The notes: generated by a model from the letters alone, not told the origin. Shown: positions 27,796 through 37,147, counted from the first letter of the stretch. The stretch: 64,000 nucleotides of DNA from Hongsoonwoonella zoysiae (GCF_013266695.1 NZ_JABRXF010000003.1:310001-374000), one strand, 5' to 3'. A program made the numbers and translations.

Positions 27796-29028
27796 TCAAC
27801 GTGACAGCCAACCTTGAAGCCGCTCTGCCGCTTGCGCCAGGTCGCGTGAGCTTCGGGCGAAGCAAAGCCGCAGATATCCTTCGCCTGCCGGGCCGAATGC
27901 CGCTCCAGGGGCAAGTCCGACACCGGTCTGCGATACGATCGTTTTGGCCAGTTCACGACTATCGTCGAACCCCATGACTTTGAAAAACAAATAGAATGCG
28001 CCTTGCGGCGGGGCGTATTCCACGCGTTCCGAGTTATCGAGAACTTCCCGTATCAGCGTCGATCCGGCCTTCGCACGGGTCACCTGTTCCTCGACGAAAT
28101 TATCCCCGTCGTTCAACGCGGCAATCGCCGCGCGCTGCATGAAACCGGCAACGCCCGATGTCGAATACTGAATCAGGTTTTCGATAATCTGGCCGAGTTC
28201 CGCCGGCGCGCCGAGCCAGCCGATTCGCCAGCCCGTCATCGCCCAGTTCTTGGAAAACGTATTGACGTAGAGAATCCGGTCACCCTTTTCCGCTACGTCG
28301 TAAAACGACGGCGCACGGGCCTCGCCACCGTAGACGAAACGGCTGTAAACCTCGTCGGCGATTATCCAGAGCCCGAGTTGGCGCGCCCTGTCCAGCACCG
28401 CCTTCAGTGTCTCGCGGCCAGCCACCCACCCCGTCGGGTTGCAGGGAGAATTGAGATAGATAGCCCTTGTTCGCGGGGTAACGGCATCGAACATTCGATC
28501 GATATCAAGGCTCCAGCCGTCGGCCGAAAACCGCATGGGAACGGGCACGGCCCGCGCACCCATGATACCCACCACCGCCGCAAGGTTCGGCCACGCCGGA
28601 TCGTGCAGGATGACCTCGTCGCCCACCCCCGCCACGCATTGGATCGCAATCTGCATGGCCTGCATGCCGGAGCCCGTGACGTAAAATTCTTCCTGTGTGA
28701 AACCTCGGCCGTACTGCCGTGAATGATAGTCGGCGAGCGCCCGGCGCAACTCGGGGATTCCACGCTGATAGGTATAGAAGGTTTCGCCCGCATCAAGTCC
28801 TAGGTACGCCGCTTCGCGGATGAAATCGGGTGTTTTGAGGTCGCCCTCGCCAACCCAAAGGGGAATCAGGTCTTCGCGTTCGCGCGCAAAATTGACCACT
28901 TCCACGATTCCGCTTTCCGGTGCTTCCCGGGCTTCCTTGCGCAACGACATCGGCAGTTCGTTCACGGCCTTCGGCTCCTTGGCTGTTCGGCTCGGCGGAA
29001 CACTATATGCGTGCATAGCCCGCGTCAT
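27796..29028 (-). CDS. Class I/II pyridoxal-phosphate aminotransferase
   Basis: A 410-aa fold-type I aminotransferase. Visible marks are YTYQRGIPELRRALADY, the PLP-contact SPCNPTGW, DEVYSRFVYGG and the Schiff-base Lys in NTFSKNWAMTGWRIG. A C-terminal LRLCFARS holds the substrate-carboxylate Arg. The ATG at 29028 directly follows GGAG, while one at 29016 has better spacing; the frame is open to 29202 but overlaps the divergent promoter. Aspartate/aromatic-type aminotransferases are the closest group; substrate is unknown. Divergent from the symporter-kinase gene. Confidence 0.87.
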   Translation of the reverse strand: MTRAMHAYSVPPSRTAKEPKAVNELPMSLRKEAREAPESGIVEVVNFAREREDLIPLWVGEGDLKTPDFIREAAYLGLDAGETFYTYQRGIPELRRALADYHSRQYGRGFTQEEFYVTGSGMQAMQIAIQCVAGVGDEVILHDPAWPNLAAVVGIMGARAVPVPMRFSADGWSLDIDRMFDAVTPRTRAIYLNSPCNPTGWVAGRETLKAVLDRARQLGLWIIADEVYSRFVYGGEARAPSFYDVAEKGDRILYVNTFSKNWAMTGWRIGWLGAPAELGQIIENLIQYSTSGVAGFMQRAAIAALNDGDNFVEEQVTRAKAGSTLIREVLDNSERVEYAPPQGAFYLFFKVMGFDDSRELAKTIVSQTGVGLAPGAAFGPAGEGYLRLCFARSSRDLAQAAERLQGWLSR

Positions 29029-29179
29029 CTCCGGTCCGACTTCAAATTCGTGATGAGTCCCGTCCGGACACTCGTGAAATGGGCGGCAACCTGTCTCTCC
29101 GCACAAGGCAGAATGGACAGGCCCGTCCAAACATGCTCCGATCCGAAAAAGCACGTGAGATCGGAGGAAACGCAAGGTC

Positions 29180-32100
29180 ATGCTGGAGGGATGGGTCGTC
29201 ATCCTGTCTGCGCTCGGCTATGTGATCCTGCTGTTTGCGATCGCAAGCTACGGCGACCGCGCCTCGCGCCACGTCGTTCCGGGCCGCGGGCGCCCGCTCA
29301 TCTATGCCTTGTCGCTGTCTGTTTATTGCACGTCCTGGACATTCTTCGGTTCCGTCGGCGGCGCGACGCGCAATGGCATAGAATTCCTGACGATCTACAT
29401 TGGCCCGGCAATCGTCTTTGCCCTGGGTTATCCGCTCCTGCGTCGCATAATCCGCCTTGCCAAATCCGAGCGAATAACCTCGATTGCGGACTTCATCGGC
29501 GCGCGCTACGGCAAGAGCCAGTCGGTCGCCGCCGTCGTCACGATCATCGCCGTCGTCGGCATCATTCCCTATATCGCCCTGCAGCTTAAGGCCGTCTCCC
29601 TTTCCGTGACGACCATGATCGCGGAACTCAGCGTGCCGGTGGGAGAGGCGAACGTGCCGGTATTCGGCGATATCGCGCTTCTGATCGCGATTTGCATGGC
29701 AGTCTTCGCGTGGCTCTTCGGCACCCGCCATATTGATGCGACGGAGCATCAGGAAGGCATGATGCTTGCCATCGCTTCCGAAGCCGTGGTCAAGCTTGTC
29801 GCATTCCTCGCCGTCGGCGTCTGGGTCACGTTTTTCCTTTATGACGGACCGGGAGAGATTTTCTCCGCCATCGCCGGCAATCCCGCGGTTATGGACAATT
29901 TCACGCAACCTCTTCGCGGCGGCAACTGGATCGTGATGTCCATGTTGTCGCTTTTCGCGATCCTCATGCTCCCGCGCCAGTTCCACGTCACGGTCACCGA
30001 GAACAATTCCGATGCGGAATTGCGGCGCGCTACGTGGCTTTTTCCGCTTTACCTGATTGCCATAAACATTTTCGTGGTGCCGATTGCCGCCGCCGGGATG
30101 ATGCTCGTCAGCGACGGCACCAATCCGGACACCTACGTGCTTGCCCTGCCGCTCGCGATGGATCAGCCATTGCTTGCGCTTTTCGCCTTCATCGGCGGGC
30201 TTTCGGCGGCAACCGCCATGGTCATCGTGGCGACCGTGGCGCTTGCGATCATGATTTCCAACGATCTCGTAATGCCTTTCATCCTGCGGCAAAGTTCGGA
30301 AGACGCGGTCATCTCGTCCTCGGGCGACGACATGAGCAGGCTGCTCTTGCGCATCAGGCGCGTGGCGATCTTCTTCATTCTCATCCTGGCCTATGCCTAC
30401 TACCGCGCGGCGGGCGATACGGCAGCACTTTCTTCCATCGGCCTTCTCTCCTTCGCCGCCATTGCGCAATTCGCACCCGCTTTTTTCGGCGGTTTGCTAT
30501 GGCGGCGCGGCACCGCCCGTGGCGCAATCGCCGGCATGACGGCGGGCTTCACCGTCTGGATCTACACTCTCTTGCTACCGACCTTCGCTCAATCGGGGAT
30601 AATCTCCGGCGAATTCATGACGACAGGTCCGTTCGGTTTGTGGCTCTTTCGCCCGCAAGCGCTTTTCTCGCTTTCGTTCGACCCCTTCATTCATGGCGTC
30701 TTCTGGAGTCTTGCACTCAACCTGATCGCCTATACGCTCGTCTCCATTACCCGCGCACCAGAACCGATCGAACGGCTTCAGGCCAATATCTTCGTACCTT
30801 CCGAGCTGTCGCCGGCGCCCTCGCTTCGGTTGTGGCGCACCACCGTCACCGTGGGCGACCTGAGGTCGACAATCGCCCGCTACCTCGGCGAAGAAAGGAC
30901 CGAGCGTTCGTTCACCCGCTTCGCGCGTGAGCACAACCAGGTGATGGACGAGGCGGAAACCGCAGACCCTCAGATCCTCCGCTTTTCCGAGCAGTTGCTT
31001 GCCAGCGCCATCGGCGCCGCATCGTCGCGGCTTGTGCTTTCGCTTCTTCTCAAGCGCCGCGATCCATCCGGCAAAGGCGCGATGAAGCTCCTTGACGATG
31101 CGACCGCCGCCATTCAGTACAATCGCGACCTTCTTCAGACGGCCCTCGACCAGGTCCGCCAGGGCATCAGCGTATTCGACCGGGATCTGCGGCTGATTTG
31201 CTGGAACCGGCAGTTTCGCGAGCTTTTGGGCCTGCCGGCGGAATACGGGCAGGTCGGCACGCCGCTCGACGCGGTCATTCGCTTCAACGCCGAGCGGGGC
31301 GAATACGGTTCCGGCCCGGTTCCCGCTCTCATCGCCGAACGTATCGACAAGCTCGTCCTTCACCAGGAAACGTTTCAGGAGCGGCTTGCCTCCTCCGGCA
31401 CCGTACTGGAGGTGCGCACCAACCCGATGCCGGACGGCGGCATCGTGACCACTTACACCGACATCACGGAACGGGTGATGGCCGAAGAAGCGCTTGCCCG
31501 CGCCAATGAAACGCTGGAGCGGCGCGTCCGCGAACGCACGCAGGAGTTGACCCGCGTCAATGAGGAACTCGTGCGCGCCAAGCGCGAGGCTGACGAGGCG
31601 AACATCGGCAAAACCCGTTTCCTGGCTGCTGCCGGTCACGACATCCTTCAGCCGCTCAACGCCGCCCGGCTCTACGCATCGAGCCTTGTTGACCGGTTCG
31701 CCGACAGCGAAAACAGCAATCTCGTGCGCAACGTCGAATCCTCGCTTGAATCGGTGGAGGAGATCATAGGCGCTGTGCTTGACATTTCCCGCCTCGATAC
31801 CGGCGCGCTCAAACCTGAGTACTCCGTTTTCCGCCTTGAAGAGATCCTGGAACCGCTGCGCAAGGACTTCGGCCCGATCGCCAGGGAAAAGGAGCTCGGT
31901 CTCAAGATTCTTCCAACGGAACTATCCGTCCGCTCGGATCGCAGGCTCCTGCGTCGCCTTATCCAGAATCTCGTCTCCAACGGTATCAAATACACCGCGT
32001 CGGGCCGGGTTCTCGTCGGCATTCGCCGGCGTGGCAACAAGGCCGTGGTCGAAATCCACGACACGGGCATGGGCATTCCGGCCTCCAAGCAGAAGCTGAT

Positions 32101-32704
32101 TTTCCTGGAATTCCAACGCCTGGACGACGGCGCGAGGGTGGCGCGCGGCCTTGGGCTCGGCCTTTCCATCGTCGAGCGCATTTCCCGGGTGCTCGATCAT
32201 CCGGTCGAGCTTGTCTCCACAGTCGGCAAAGGTTCCATTTTCCGGGTGGAATTGCCTGTCGCGGCGGCGATACCGGCGGAACAGGCGGCCCCGCAGCCGG
32301 TACTTGCAGCCAATCAGCTTGATGACATGCTGGTTCTTGCCATTGACAACGAACCGAACATCCTCGACGGAATGTCGGTGCTCCTGACCGGCTGGAATTG
32401 CCGCGTCATAACGGCTGGAGATGCGAAGGAAGCCGCCGCCAAGATCCAGGACATCGGAGACCGGCCGGATATCCTGCTTGTCGACTATCATCTCGACGAG
32501 GGTACGGGCGTGGATGCGGTCGTATCGCTACGTTGGAAATTTGGCGCCGATCTCCCGGCTATCCTGATTACCGCCGACCGTTCGCACGCCGTGCGTGCGG
32601 AAGCGGAGGAAAAGGGCATCGAACTCCTGAACAAGCCGGTCAAGCCCGCTGTTTTGCGTGCTCGCCTTTCCCGCCACCGCAGCAGCCCGCAAGCGGCGGA
32701 ATAG
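29180..32704 (+). CDS. Na+/solute symporter-hybrid histidine kinase fusion
   Basis: A 1174-aa fusion. Residues 1 to about 520 form a sodium:solute symporter-like domain with about 13 membrane segments. A linker is followed by a PAS domain (about 655-770, LDQVRQGISVFDRDLRL), a coiled coil and the histidine kinase with phospho-acceptor H820 (AAGHDILQPLNAARLY). The ATPase domain shows DTGMGIP and RGLGLGLSIVE. A C-terminal receiver has phospho-acceptor D1102 (LLVDYHL), T in LITAD and K in NKPVKP. Relatives such as CbrA-type sensors couple nutrient sensing to gene control. The convergent LuxR regulator and nearby symporter are likely partners. Confidence 0.93.
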   Translation: MLEGWVVILSALGYVILLFAIASYGDRASRHVVPGRGRPLIYALSLSVYCTSWTFFGSVGGATRNGIEFLTIYIGPAIVFALGYPLLRRIIRLAKSERITSIADFIGARYGKSQSVAAVVTIIAVVGIIPYIALQLKAVSLSVTTMIAELSVPVGEANVPVFGDIALLIAICMAVFAWLFGTRHIDATEHQEGMMLAIASEAVVKLVAFLAVGVWVTFFLYDGPGEIFSAIAGNPAVMDNFTQPLRGGNWIVMSMLSLFAILMLPRQFHVTVTENNSDAELRRATWLFPLYLIAINIFVVPIAAAGMMLVSDGTNPDTYVLALPLAMDQPLLALFAFIGGLSAATAMVIVATVALAIMISNDLVMPFILRQSSEDAVISSSGDDMSRLLLRIRRVAIFFILILAYAYYRAAGDTAALSSIGLLSFAAIAQFAPAFFGGLLWRRGTARGAIAGMTAGFTVWIYTLLLPTFAQSGIISGEFMTTGPFGLWLFRPQALFSLSFDPFIHGVFWSLALNLIAYTLVSITRAPEPIERLQANIFVPSELSPAPSLRLWRTTVTVGDLRSTIARYLGEERTERSFTRFAREHNQVMDEAETADPQILRFSEQLLASAIGAASSRLVLSLLLKRRDPSGKGAMKLLDDATAAIQYNRDLLQTALDQVRQGISVFDRDLRLICWNRQFRELLGLPAEYGQVGTPLDAVIRFNAERGEYGSGPVPALIAERIDKLVLHQETFQERLASSGTVLEVRTNPMPDGGIVTTYTDITERVMAEEALARANETLERRVRERTQELTRVNEELVRAKREADEANIGKTRFLAAAGHDILQPLNAARLYASSLVDRFADSENSNLVRNVESSLESVEEIIGAVLDISRLDTGALKPEYSVFRLEEILEPLRKDFGPIAREKELGLKILPTELSVRSDRRLLRRLIQNLVSNGIKYTASGRVLVGIRRRGNKAVVEIHDTGMGIPASKQKLIFLEFQRLDDGARVARGLGLGLSIVERISRVLDHPVELVSTVGKGSIFRVELPVAAAIPAEQAAPQPVLAANQLDDMLVLAIDNEPNILDGMSVLLTGWNCRVITAGDAKEAAAKIQDIGDRPDILLVDYHLDEGTGVDAVVSLRWKFGADLPAILITADRSHAVRAEAEEKGIELLNKPVKPAVLRARLSRHRSSPQAAE

Positions 32705-32749
32705 CAGGCCGGACGGGATCTGCCACCGGTGTGGGTTCCTTTGGCGGGG

Positions 32750-33418
32750 TTATGCGCCGAGCGCTGCCTGCCACTGCCCCTGCTCGATTTTCGAAGCAGC
32801 GATCACGGCTTGCGTGCGGCTTTCGACGCCGAGCTTTTGGAGGATGGCGGACACATGCGCCTTGACGGTCGCTTCCGACACGCTGAGCTCATAGGCAATC
32901 TGCTTGTTCAAGAGCCCTTCCGAAAGCATCATCAGCACGCGCACTTGCTGCGGCGTCAGCGTTGAGAGCCGCTGCACCATGCCGGCCACCGCGTCGTCCT
33001 CGCTCGTCAGGTCCACATCCGGCGGCGTCCACGTGCCGCCTTCCATGACCTCCTTCACCGCGTCGCGGATGATATCGATCCCGAGCGACTTGGGGATGAA
33101 GCCGGAAGCACCGAATTCCATGCACCTTCGGATCGCGGAATGATCCTCGTTCGCGGAGACGACCACCACCGGAACCGACGGATATTGCGCTCGAAGGTAC
33201 ATGAGCCCTGAAAACCCCCGCATTCCCGGCATCGAAAGGTCCAGCAGCACAAGGTCGATTTCGTCGCGCTCGTCGAGCTCCGCTATCGCATCCTCAAGCG
33301 TGCCGACTTCGGAAATGCCCGCATCGTGATAAAGCGTTTCCAGCGTCTGCCTCAGCGCACCGCGAAACAACGGATGATCGTCTGCGATAACGAAGTGATA
33401 TGAAGCGTTTTCGGCCAC
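32750..33418 (-). CDS. LuxR-family (NarL-type) response regulator
   Basis: A 222-aa regulator with a receiver domain (IADDHPLFRG, phospho-acceptor D60 in VLLDLSMPG, VVSANED, PKSLG) and a C-terminal helix-turn-helix (LTPQQVRVLMMLSEGLLNKQ, then LSVSEATVKAHVSAIL). The start is the GTG at 33418, with an excellent GGGGGAGGA site six to seven bases away. Reading on to 33553 adds residues unlike the family. It is convergent with the symporter-kinase gene (45 bases apart) and divergent from the symporter pair, so it probably receives phosphate from the fusion kinase and controls the symporter. Confidence 0.9.
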   Translation of the reverse strand: MAENASYHFVIADDHPLFRGALRQTLETLYHDAGISEVGTLEDAIAELDERDEIDLVLLDLSMPGMRGFSGLMYLRAQYPSVPVVVVSANEDHSAIRRCMEFGASGFIPKSLGIDIIRDAVKEVMEGGTWTPPDVDLTSEDDAVAGMVQRLSTLTPQQVRVLMMLSEGLLNKQIAYELSVSEATVKAHVSAILQKLGVESRTQAVIAASKIEQGQWQAALGA

Positions 33419-33482
33419 GCTATTCCTCCCCCTCGCGCCGGTTTTCCGCCCGCTGCATCGACCGGCCGACGCCCGAATGCTT

Positions 33483-33598
33483 AGAGCGGCTTTCACGAAA
33501 ACAGAGCCGCTTTCGAAACAAGATCCCGCTCCAAATTCATTATGTTGGAGCACAATCTTATCGTCAAAACGGCGTCGTTTTGACGGAATATGCTCTGG
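33483..33598. repeat. Two adjacent intergenic palindromic repeat elements
   Basis: Element A (33483-33534) starts AGAGCGGCTTTCACGAAAA and ends in GCTCCA; it aligns base by base with the element at 37092-37147. Element B (33545-33598) is bounded by TTGGAGCA and TGCTCTGG. It contains a perfect 10-bp hairpin (33562-33571 with 33576-33585, loop GCGT) and is related to the element at 57365-57418. They lie in the 458-base gap before the small membrane-protein gene. The remaining 33599-33876 shows no gene. Confidence 0.7.
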
Positions 33599-33876
33599 CT
33601 ACGGTGTGCTCGCCGACTGTTACCGAGTATAACCGCCCGTTCAAACGTCATGGATGACGGGCTCCAACTCTACGAAAGAGTGCACCGAATACGCGCTTGC
33701 GGCAAGCTGCGCGCAACCGACCTAATGGCTCCCGGTTGCGGCGCAAGGCATGCCCGGAGCGATGGGCGGCAGAGATTGCGGCGATTACCTGTCGCCATTT
33801 GCTCCATGCGCCCGTAGATCTTGTAAGCCTCGCCAAGCTGCCGGTAAAAGGGCGGAAAGACGGCGGAAAGGACGAA

Positions 33877-34191
33877 ATGGCTCGGACCATACGAATAGGC
33901 TTCAATCCGCGGACCGCGTGGCGCACCCGTACAAGGTTGCTCACGTTGATTGCCGTTGCTCTGTTGCTGGTAGCCGGAATCGGGCCGCTTGCCTCGGTCG
34001 TTACGCGCGGCCCGATCGAAGCCGCGGGTTTCGTGGTAGATGACGTGCGTGCCGCTCTCTTGTGCCTAGGCGTACTTGTGCTCTTGTCCGTCAGGCTTTG
34101 CAGGACTTTCGAGAATATCGACAGGCTGATCGCGGACGAACCGGATGAAAGCCCGTTCGCCGTTCCCGGCAGGGGAGATGTCGAATCGTGA
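33877..34191 (+). CDS. Small two-helix membrane protein, co-translated with the symporter
   Basis: A 104-aa protein with two predicted membrane helices (about 20-40 and 58-75), a basic N-terminus and an acidic C-terminal tail. I do not recognise the family. It occupies the place of the DUF4212-type small subunit that precedes VC_2705-type symporters, and it has the same size and two-helix plan, but the sequence is not an evident match. AAGGA lies five bases before the ATG. Its TGA overlaps the GTG start of the symporter (GTGA), which argues for a subunit or regulatory partner. Confidence 0.75.
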   Translation: MARTIRIGFNPRTAWRTRTRLLTLIAVALLLVAGIGPLASVVTRGPIEAAGFVVDDVRAALLCLGVLVLLSVRLCRTFENIDRLIADEPDESPFAVPGRGDVES

Positions 34192-35771
34192 AGTTCATAG
34201 GCCCTGTCGACAAGGCCCCCAGCAATCGTCGTTATATCGCCTTTGCGGGGGGGCTCTTGGCTCTCATGGCGTTGCTTGCCGCGCTCGATCGTCTTGGCGT
34301 CCCGGAAACGCTGATTCGCTTCGTTATTTTCGCCGGCCCCCTCATCGCCTTCATTGTTGTGGGCCTTGCCTATGGCACGGTCTCCCCCATCGGCTATCTC
34401 GTGGGAGACCGGAACGTGCCGGCCGGGCTCAATGGCCTCGCGATCGGCGCCAGCCTTGTCGGCGGCGCGGCTTTCATCGGCCTTGCGGACGCTCTACGCT
34501 TGTGGGGAGCGGCGGGCTTTCTTATTCTCGCCTCCCTGGCGGGCGGTCTCTACCTGGCCGGCTTTGTCTTCGCGCCCTACCTCAGACGCGCCGAAGCGCT
34601 CACCCTGCCGGATTATTTCGGCCGAAAATTCGAAAGCGGCTTCGTTAGGCATCTCGGCGCGCTAGTCCTCATTGGTGCCTTGCTGCCCCTGTTCCTGGCA
34701 GAGGTCGAAATTGCGGGTTGGCTCATCGCCGCCTTTTTCGGGCTTTCCCTGAAGGCAAGCGTTCTCGGGGTTATTGTCGCCCTGCTTCTCATGGTGCTTC
34801 CAGGCGGCATGCGTTCTCTGACCTGGAATCAGGCCGTGCAGGCGGTCACTCTTGGCGTGGCATTCGCATTGCCGATCTTTTATTTCTGGGTGATCGGCAG
34901 CGACGGTTTGTCATTCGCGGGATCGGTGTCGGATGCCGGCATCGCCGTGGAGCACCTCCCCCCCGAATTGCAGGGCATGCTTTCATCGCTGTCTTCAATT
35001 GAACTCGGCGCGCTTACGGTAACTGTCCTTTTGGGCACCGCGTGCCTGCCGCACGTTCTTGGCCGCAGCCTCGTCGTCGCAAGTCCGGGCGGCGCGCGCC
35101 GTTCCTTCGCCTGGGGCCTTTTCTTCGTCGCCGTGTTTTTTGCCGTCGCCATTGCCTATTCACGGCAGATTCACTGGCAACCAGTGGCAGGCGAACCGCT
35201 TTCCTGGGGCAAGGCCGCCGGTGGACTGCCGCCCGTACTTTCCGGGTTCCTGTGGATCGGCGCTTTCGCTGCCGTGCTGTCCACGGCAGCCGGCACGCTC
35301 GTGGCTCTGGGCGGTACGCTGGCGCATGACGTTTATTCCCATGCGATCGACCGCATGACGCCGGCAAGCCGAAAGGTCTTCGCCGCACGCCTTGCTGTCA
35401 TCATGCTTTGTCTTCTCGCAGGCAGATTTGTCATCTTTCCTGTGGCGCAGGTGCCGAACCTCGCAGCGATGTCCTTCTCGCTTGCGGCTAGCGGCTTTTT
35501 TCCGGTCCTCGTGCTGTCTATCTGGACACGAGGTATTTCGTGGGTCGCGGCTCTTGCCGGCATGATTGCCGGAATAGCCGGTTCGCTCGGCTACTTTGCC
35601 GGGATCGAATATCTGGGGATGAGCGAAATAATGGGCATTTCGCCATTGGCAAGCGCGGTTTTCGGCGTTCCAGCCGGCTTTCTTGCGTCATTCCTCGTCC
35701 ATACGGGCGAATGGGCGCATAAATTCTCCCGGCGTACCCGCCCGCCGAAACCGGCTACCAATTCCGTTTGA
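34188..35771 (+). CDS. Sodium:solute symporter family transporter (VC_2705/ActP-like)
   Basis: A 527-aa protein with about 13 membrane segments. SSS-family marks are YLVGDRNVPAGLNGLAIGAS, GGAAFIGLADAL and GMRSLTWNQAVQA. It probably imports a small carboxylate such as acetate, or another organic acid, with Na+. The start is a GTG at 34188 overlapping the stop of the small membrane-protein gene, with AGGGGAG ten bases upstream. Being next to a kinase fused to a symporter domain suggests sensing and uptake of the same compound, as in acetate and monocarboxylate systems; this is inference. Confidence 0.9.
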   Translation: MKFIGPVDKAPSNRRYIAFAGGLLALMALLAALDRLGVPETLIRFVIFAGPLIAFIVVGLAYGTVSPIGYLVGDRNVPAGLNGLAIGASLVGGAAFIGLADALRLWGAAGFLILASLAGGLYLAGFVFAPYLRRAEALTLPDYFGRKFESGFVRHLGALVLIGALLPLFLAEVEIAGWLIAAFFGLSLKASVLGVIVALLLMVLPGGMRSLTWNQAVQAVTLGVAFALPIFYFWVIGSDGLSFAGSVSDAGIAVEHLPPELQGMLSSLSSIELGALTVTVLLGTACLPHVLGRSLVVASPGGARRSFAWGLFFVAVFFAVAIAYSRQIHWQPVAGEPLSWGKAAGGLPPVLSGFLWIGAFAAVLSTAAGTLVALGGTLAHDVYSHAIDRMTPASRKVFAARLAVIMLCLLAGRFVIFPVAQVPNLAAMSFSLAASGFFPVLVLSIWTRGISWVAALAGMIAGIAGSLGYFAGIEYLGMSEIMGISPLASAVFGVPAGFLASFLVHTGEWAHKFSRRTRPPKPATNSV

Positions 35772-35789
35772 TAAAAAGGCTTCCAATCC

Positions 35790-36770
35790 ATGCCGAATGC
35801 CGGAGCGCACGCAGTGTCAGAATTTCTTTTCCCAGCGATCGCCCCACGTCGAACGGGTAGGCTCAAGGTTGGCGGTCTGCACGAGATCTATTGGGAAGAA
35901 AGCGGCAATCCGCAGGGCAAGCCCGTCGTGATGCTGCACGGCGGCCCCGGCGGCGGCTCCAATCCTGCAATGCACCGCTTCCACGATCCTGACGCCCATC
36001 GCGTCGTCGTCTTCGACCAGCGCGGCTGCGGGCGATCGACCCCTCACGCGGAGCTTTCGGACAATACCACCTGGCATCTCGTCTCCGATATCGAGGCCTT
36101 GCGCGAACATCTCGGCATCGAGCAATGGCAGGTTTTCGGTGGCTCTTGGGGTTCCGCGCTGGCTCTTGCCTACGCGCAATCTCATCCGGGGCGGGTGTCG
36201 GAGCTGGTACTGCGGGGCATATTCACGCTTCGCCGGGCCGAGTTGCAGTGGTTCTATCAGTGCGGCGCCAGCTGGCTTTTCCCGGATCTGTTCGCTCTCT
36301 TTCGCGACTATATCCCCGAAGATGAACGGGGCGACCTGATCGCGGCCTATCACCGCCGCCTTACGGGGAGCGATGCGCAGGTTCGCCTCGAAGCCGCCAA
36401 GCGCTGGGCGCAATGGGAAGGTGCGACCCTTTCTGTGAAGCCCGACCCCGCCCGCGTCGAACATTTCGGGGAAGACGACTTCGCCCTCGCCTTCGCCTCG
36501 ATAGAGGCGCATTACTTCGTGAACGGCGGCTTTTTCGAAAGAGACGATCATTTGTTGAGGAATGTCGGCCGGATACGCCACATACCGGGCGTCATCGTCC
36601 AGGGCCGCTATGATGTGGTCACACCTGCGCAAACCGCGTTCGAACTTGCGAATGCCTGGCCGGAAGCGGAACTTAAGATCATCGACGTCGCCGGACACAC
36701 GGCGACGGAGCCCGGCATTTCCGAAGCGCTCGTTACCGCCACCAATTCCTTCAAGGGGCGGCCTGCCTGA
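35790..36770 (+). CDS. pip: Proline iminopeptidase
   Basis: A 326-aa alpha/beta hydrolase that removes N-terminal proline from peptides. The oxyanion motif HGGPGGG (50-56) and nucleophile S119 in GGSWGS are the marks of this family. The catalytic Asp (GRYDVVTP) and His (VAGHTATEPG) follow near the C-terminus. DQRGCGRSTPH is also typical. It starts 18 bases after the symporter stop, so it may be read through from that operon. Its 3' end overlaps the convergent small gene by 20 bases. Confidence 0.93.
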   Translation: MPNAGAHAVSEFLFPAIAPRRTGRLKVGGLHEIYWEESGNPQGKPVVMLHGGPGGGSNPAMHRFHDPDAHRVVVFDQRGCGRSTPHAELSDNTTWHLVSDIEALREHLGIEQWQVFGGSWGSALALAYAQSHPGRVSELVLRGIFTLRRAELQWFYQCGASWLFPDLFALFRDYIPEDERGDLIAAYHRRLTGSDAQVRLEAAKRWAQWEGATLSVKPDPARVEHFGEDDFALAFASIEAHYFVNGGFFERDDHLLRNVGRIRHIPGVIVQGRYDVVTPAQTAFELANAWPEAELKIIDVAGHTATEPGISEALVTATNSFKGRPA

Positions 36771-37062
36771 TCAGGCGGCGAAGGCGCAGCGCGAGCCATA
36801 TCGCCGAAGCGATGTTGCCCAGGAAGAACAGCGCCACGATCCAGGCGGCGGCTGATATCCGGTTGCCTTCGACCAAGGCGATCACGATCGCTGAGACGAG
36901 AAATCCCAGATAGAGATCGGCAAGACCGACAAGTCCCCACGGATTTGCCGCGACCGCGCCAAAGCTTTCCCAGAACGGCGCATCAGTGGCGAATGCCCAG
37001 GCAATCAACGCCGAAAGCACCAATGCAGCGGTTGCGAGAACCAAGCGGGTGAGGATGAGCAT
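36751..37062 (-). CDS. Small membrane protein of unknown function
   Basis: A 103-aa protein with three predicted membrane helices (about 5-25, 40-62 and 72-92) and a basic C-terminus (ALRLRRLIRQ). No motif beyond hydrophobicity is recognised; similar short membrane proteins are widespread in bacteria and eukaryotes. The ATG at 37062 lacks a strong ribosome site. It is convergent with pip and shares its last 20 bases. Confidence 0.6.
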   Translation of the reverse strand: MLILTRLVLATAALVLSALIAWAFATDAPFWESFGAVAANPWGLVGLADLYLGFLVSAIVIALVEGNRISAAAWIVALFFLGNIASAIWLALRLRRLIRQAAP

Positions 37063-37091
37063 AGACCGGCCTTCGCTTTTTTTGCCGTTCC

Positions 37092-37147
37092 AGAGCGCTT
37101 TCCACGAAAGCGGGATCGCTTTCGTTAGAAGAATTCGCTCCAGAACT
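37092..37147. repeat. Intergenic palindromic repeat (same family as element A at 33483)
   Basis: It starts CAGAGCGCTTTCCACGAAAG. It contains a perfect 9-bp hairpin, ACGAAAGCG (37104-37112) with CGCTTTCGT (37117-37125), and ends near CGCTCCAGAAC. It aligns along its full length with the copy at 33483-33534. It fills the gap between two leftward genes. Confidence 0.7.

Noticed and set aside
29136-29166. CTCCGATC...GATCGGAG inverted repeat just before the fusion-kinase gene
   Set aside because: It could hide the GGAGG ribosome site, but an 8-bp match with a 15-base spacer is expected often by chance; left out as a feature.
29042-30469. 475-codon minus-strand open frame
   Set aside because: It is antisense to the symporter domain of the fusion kinase; its composition is charged and repetitive with no domain, as expected for a shadow in GC-rich DNA.
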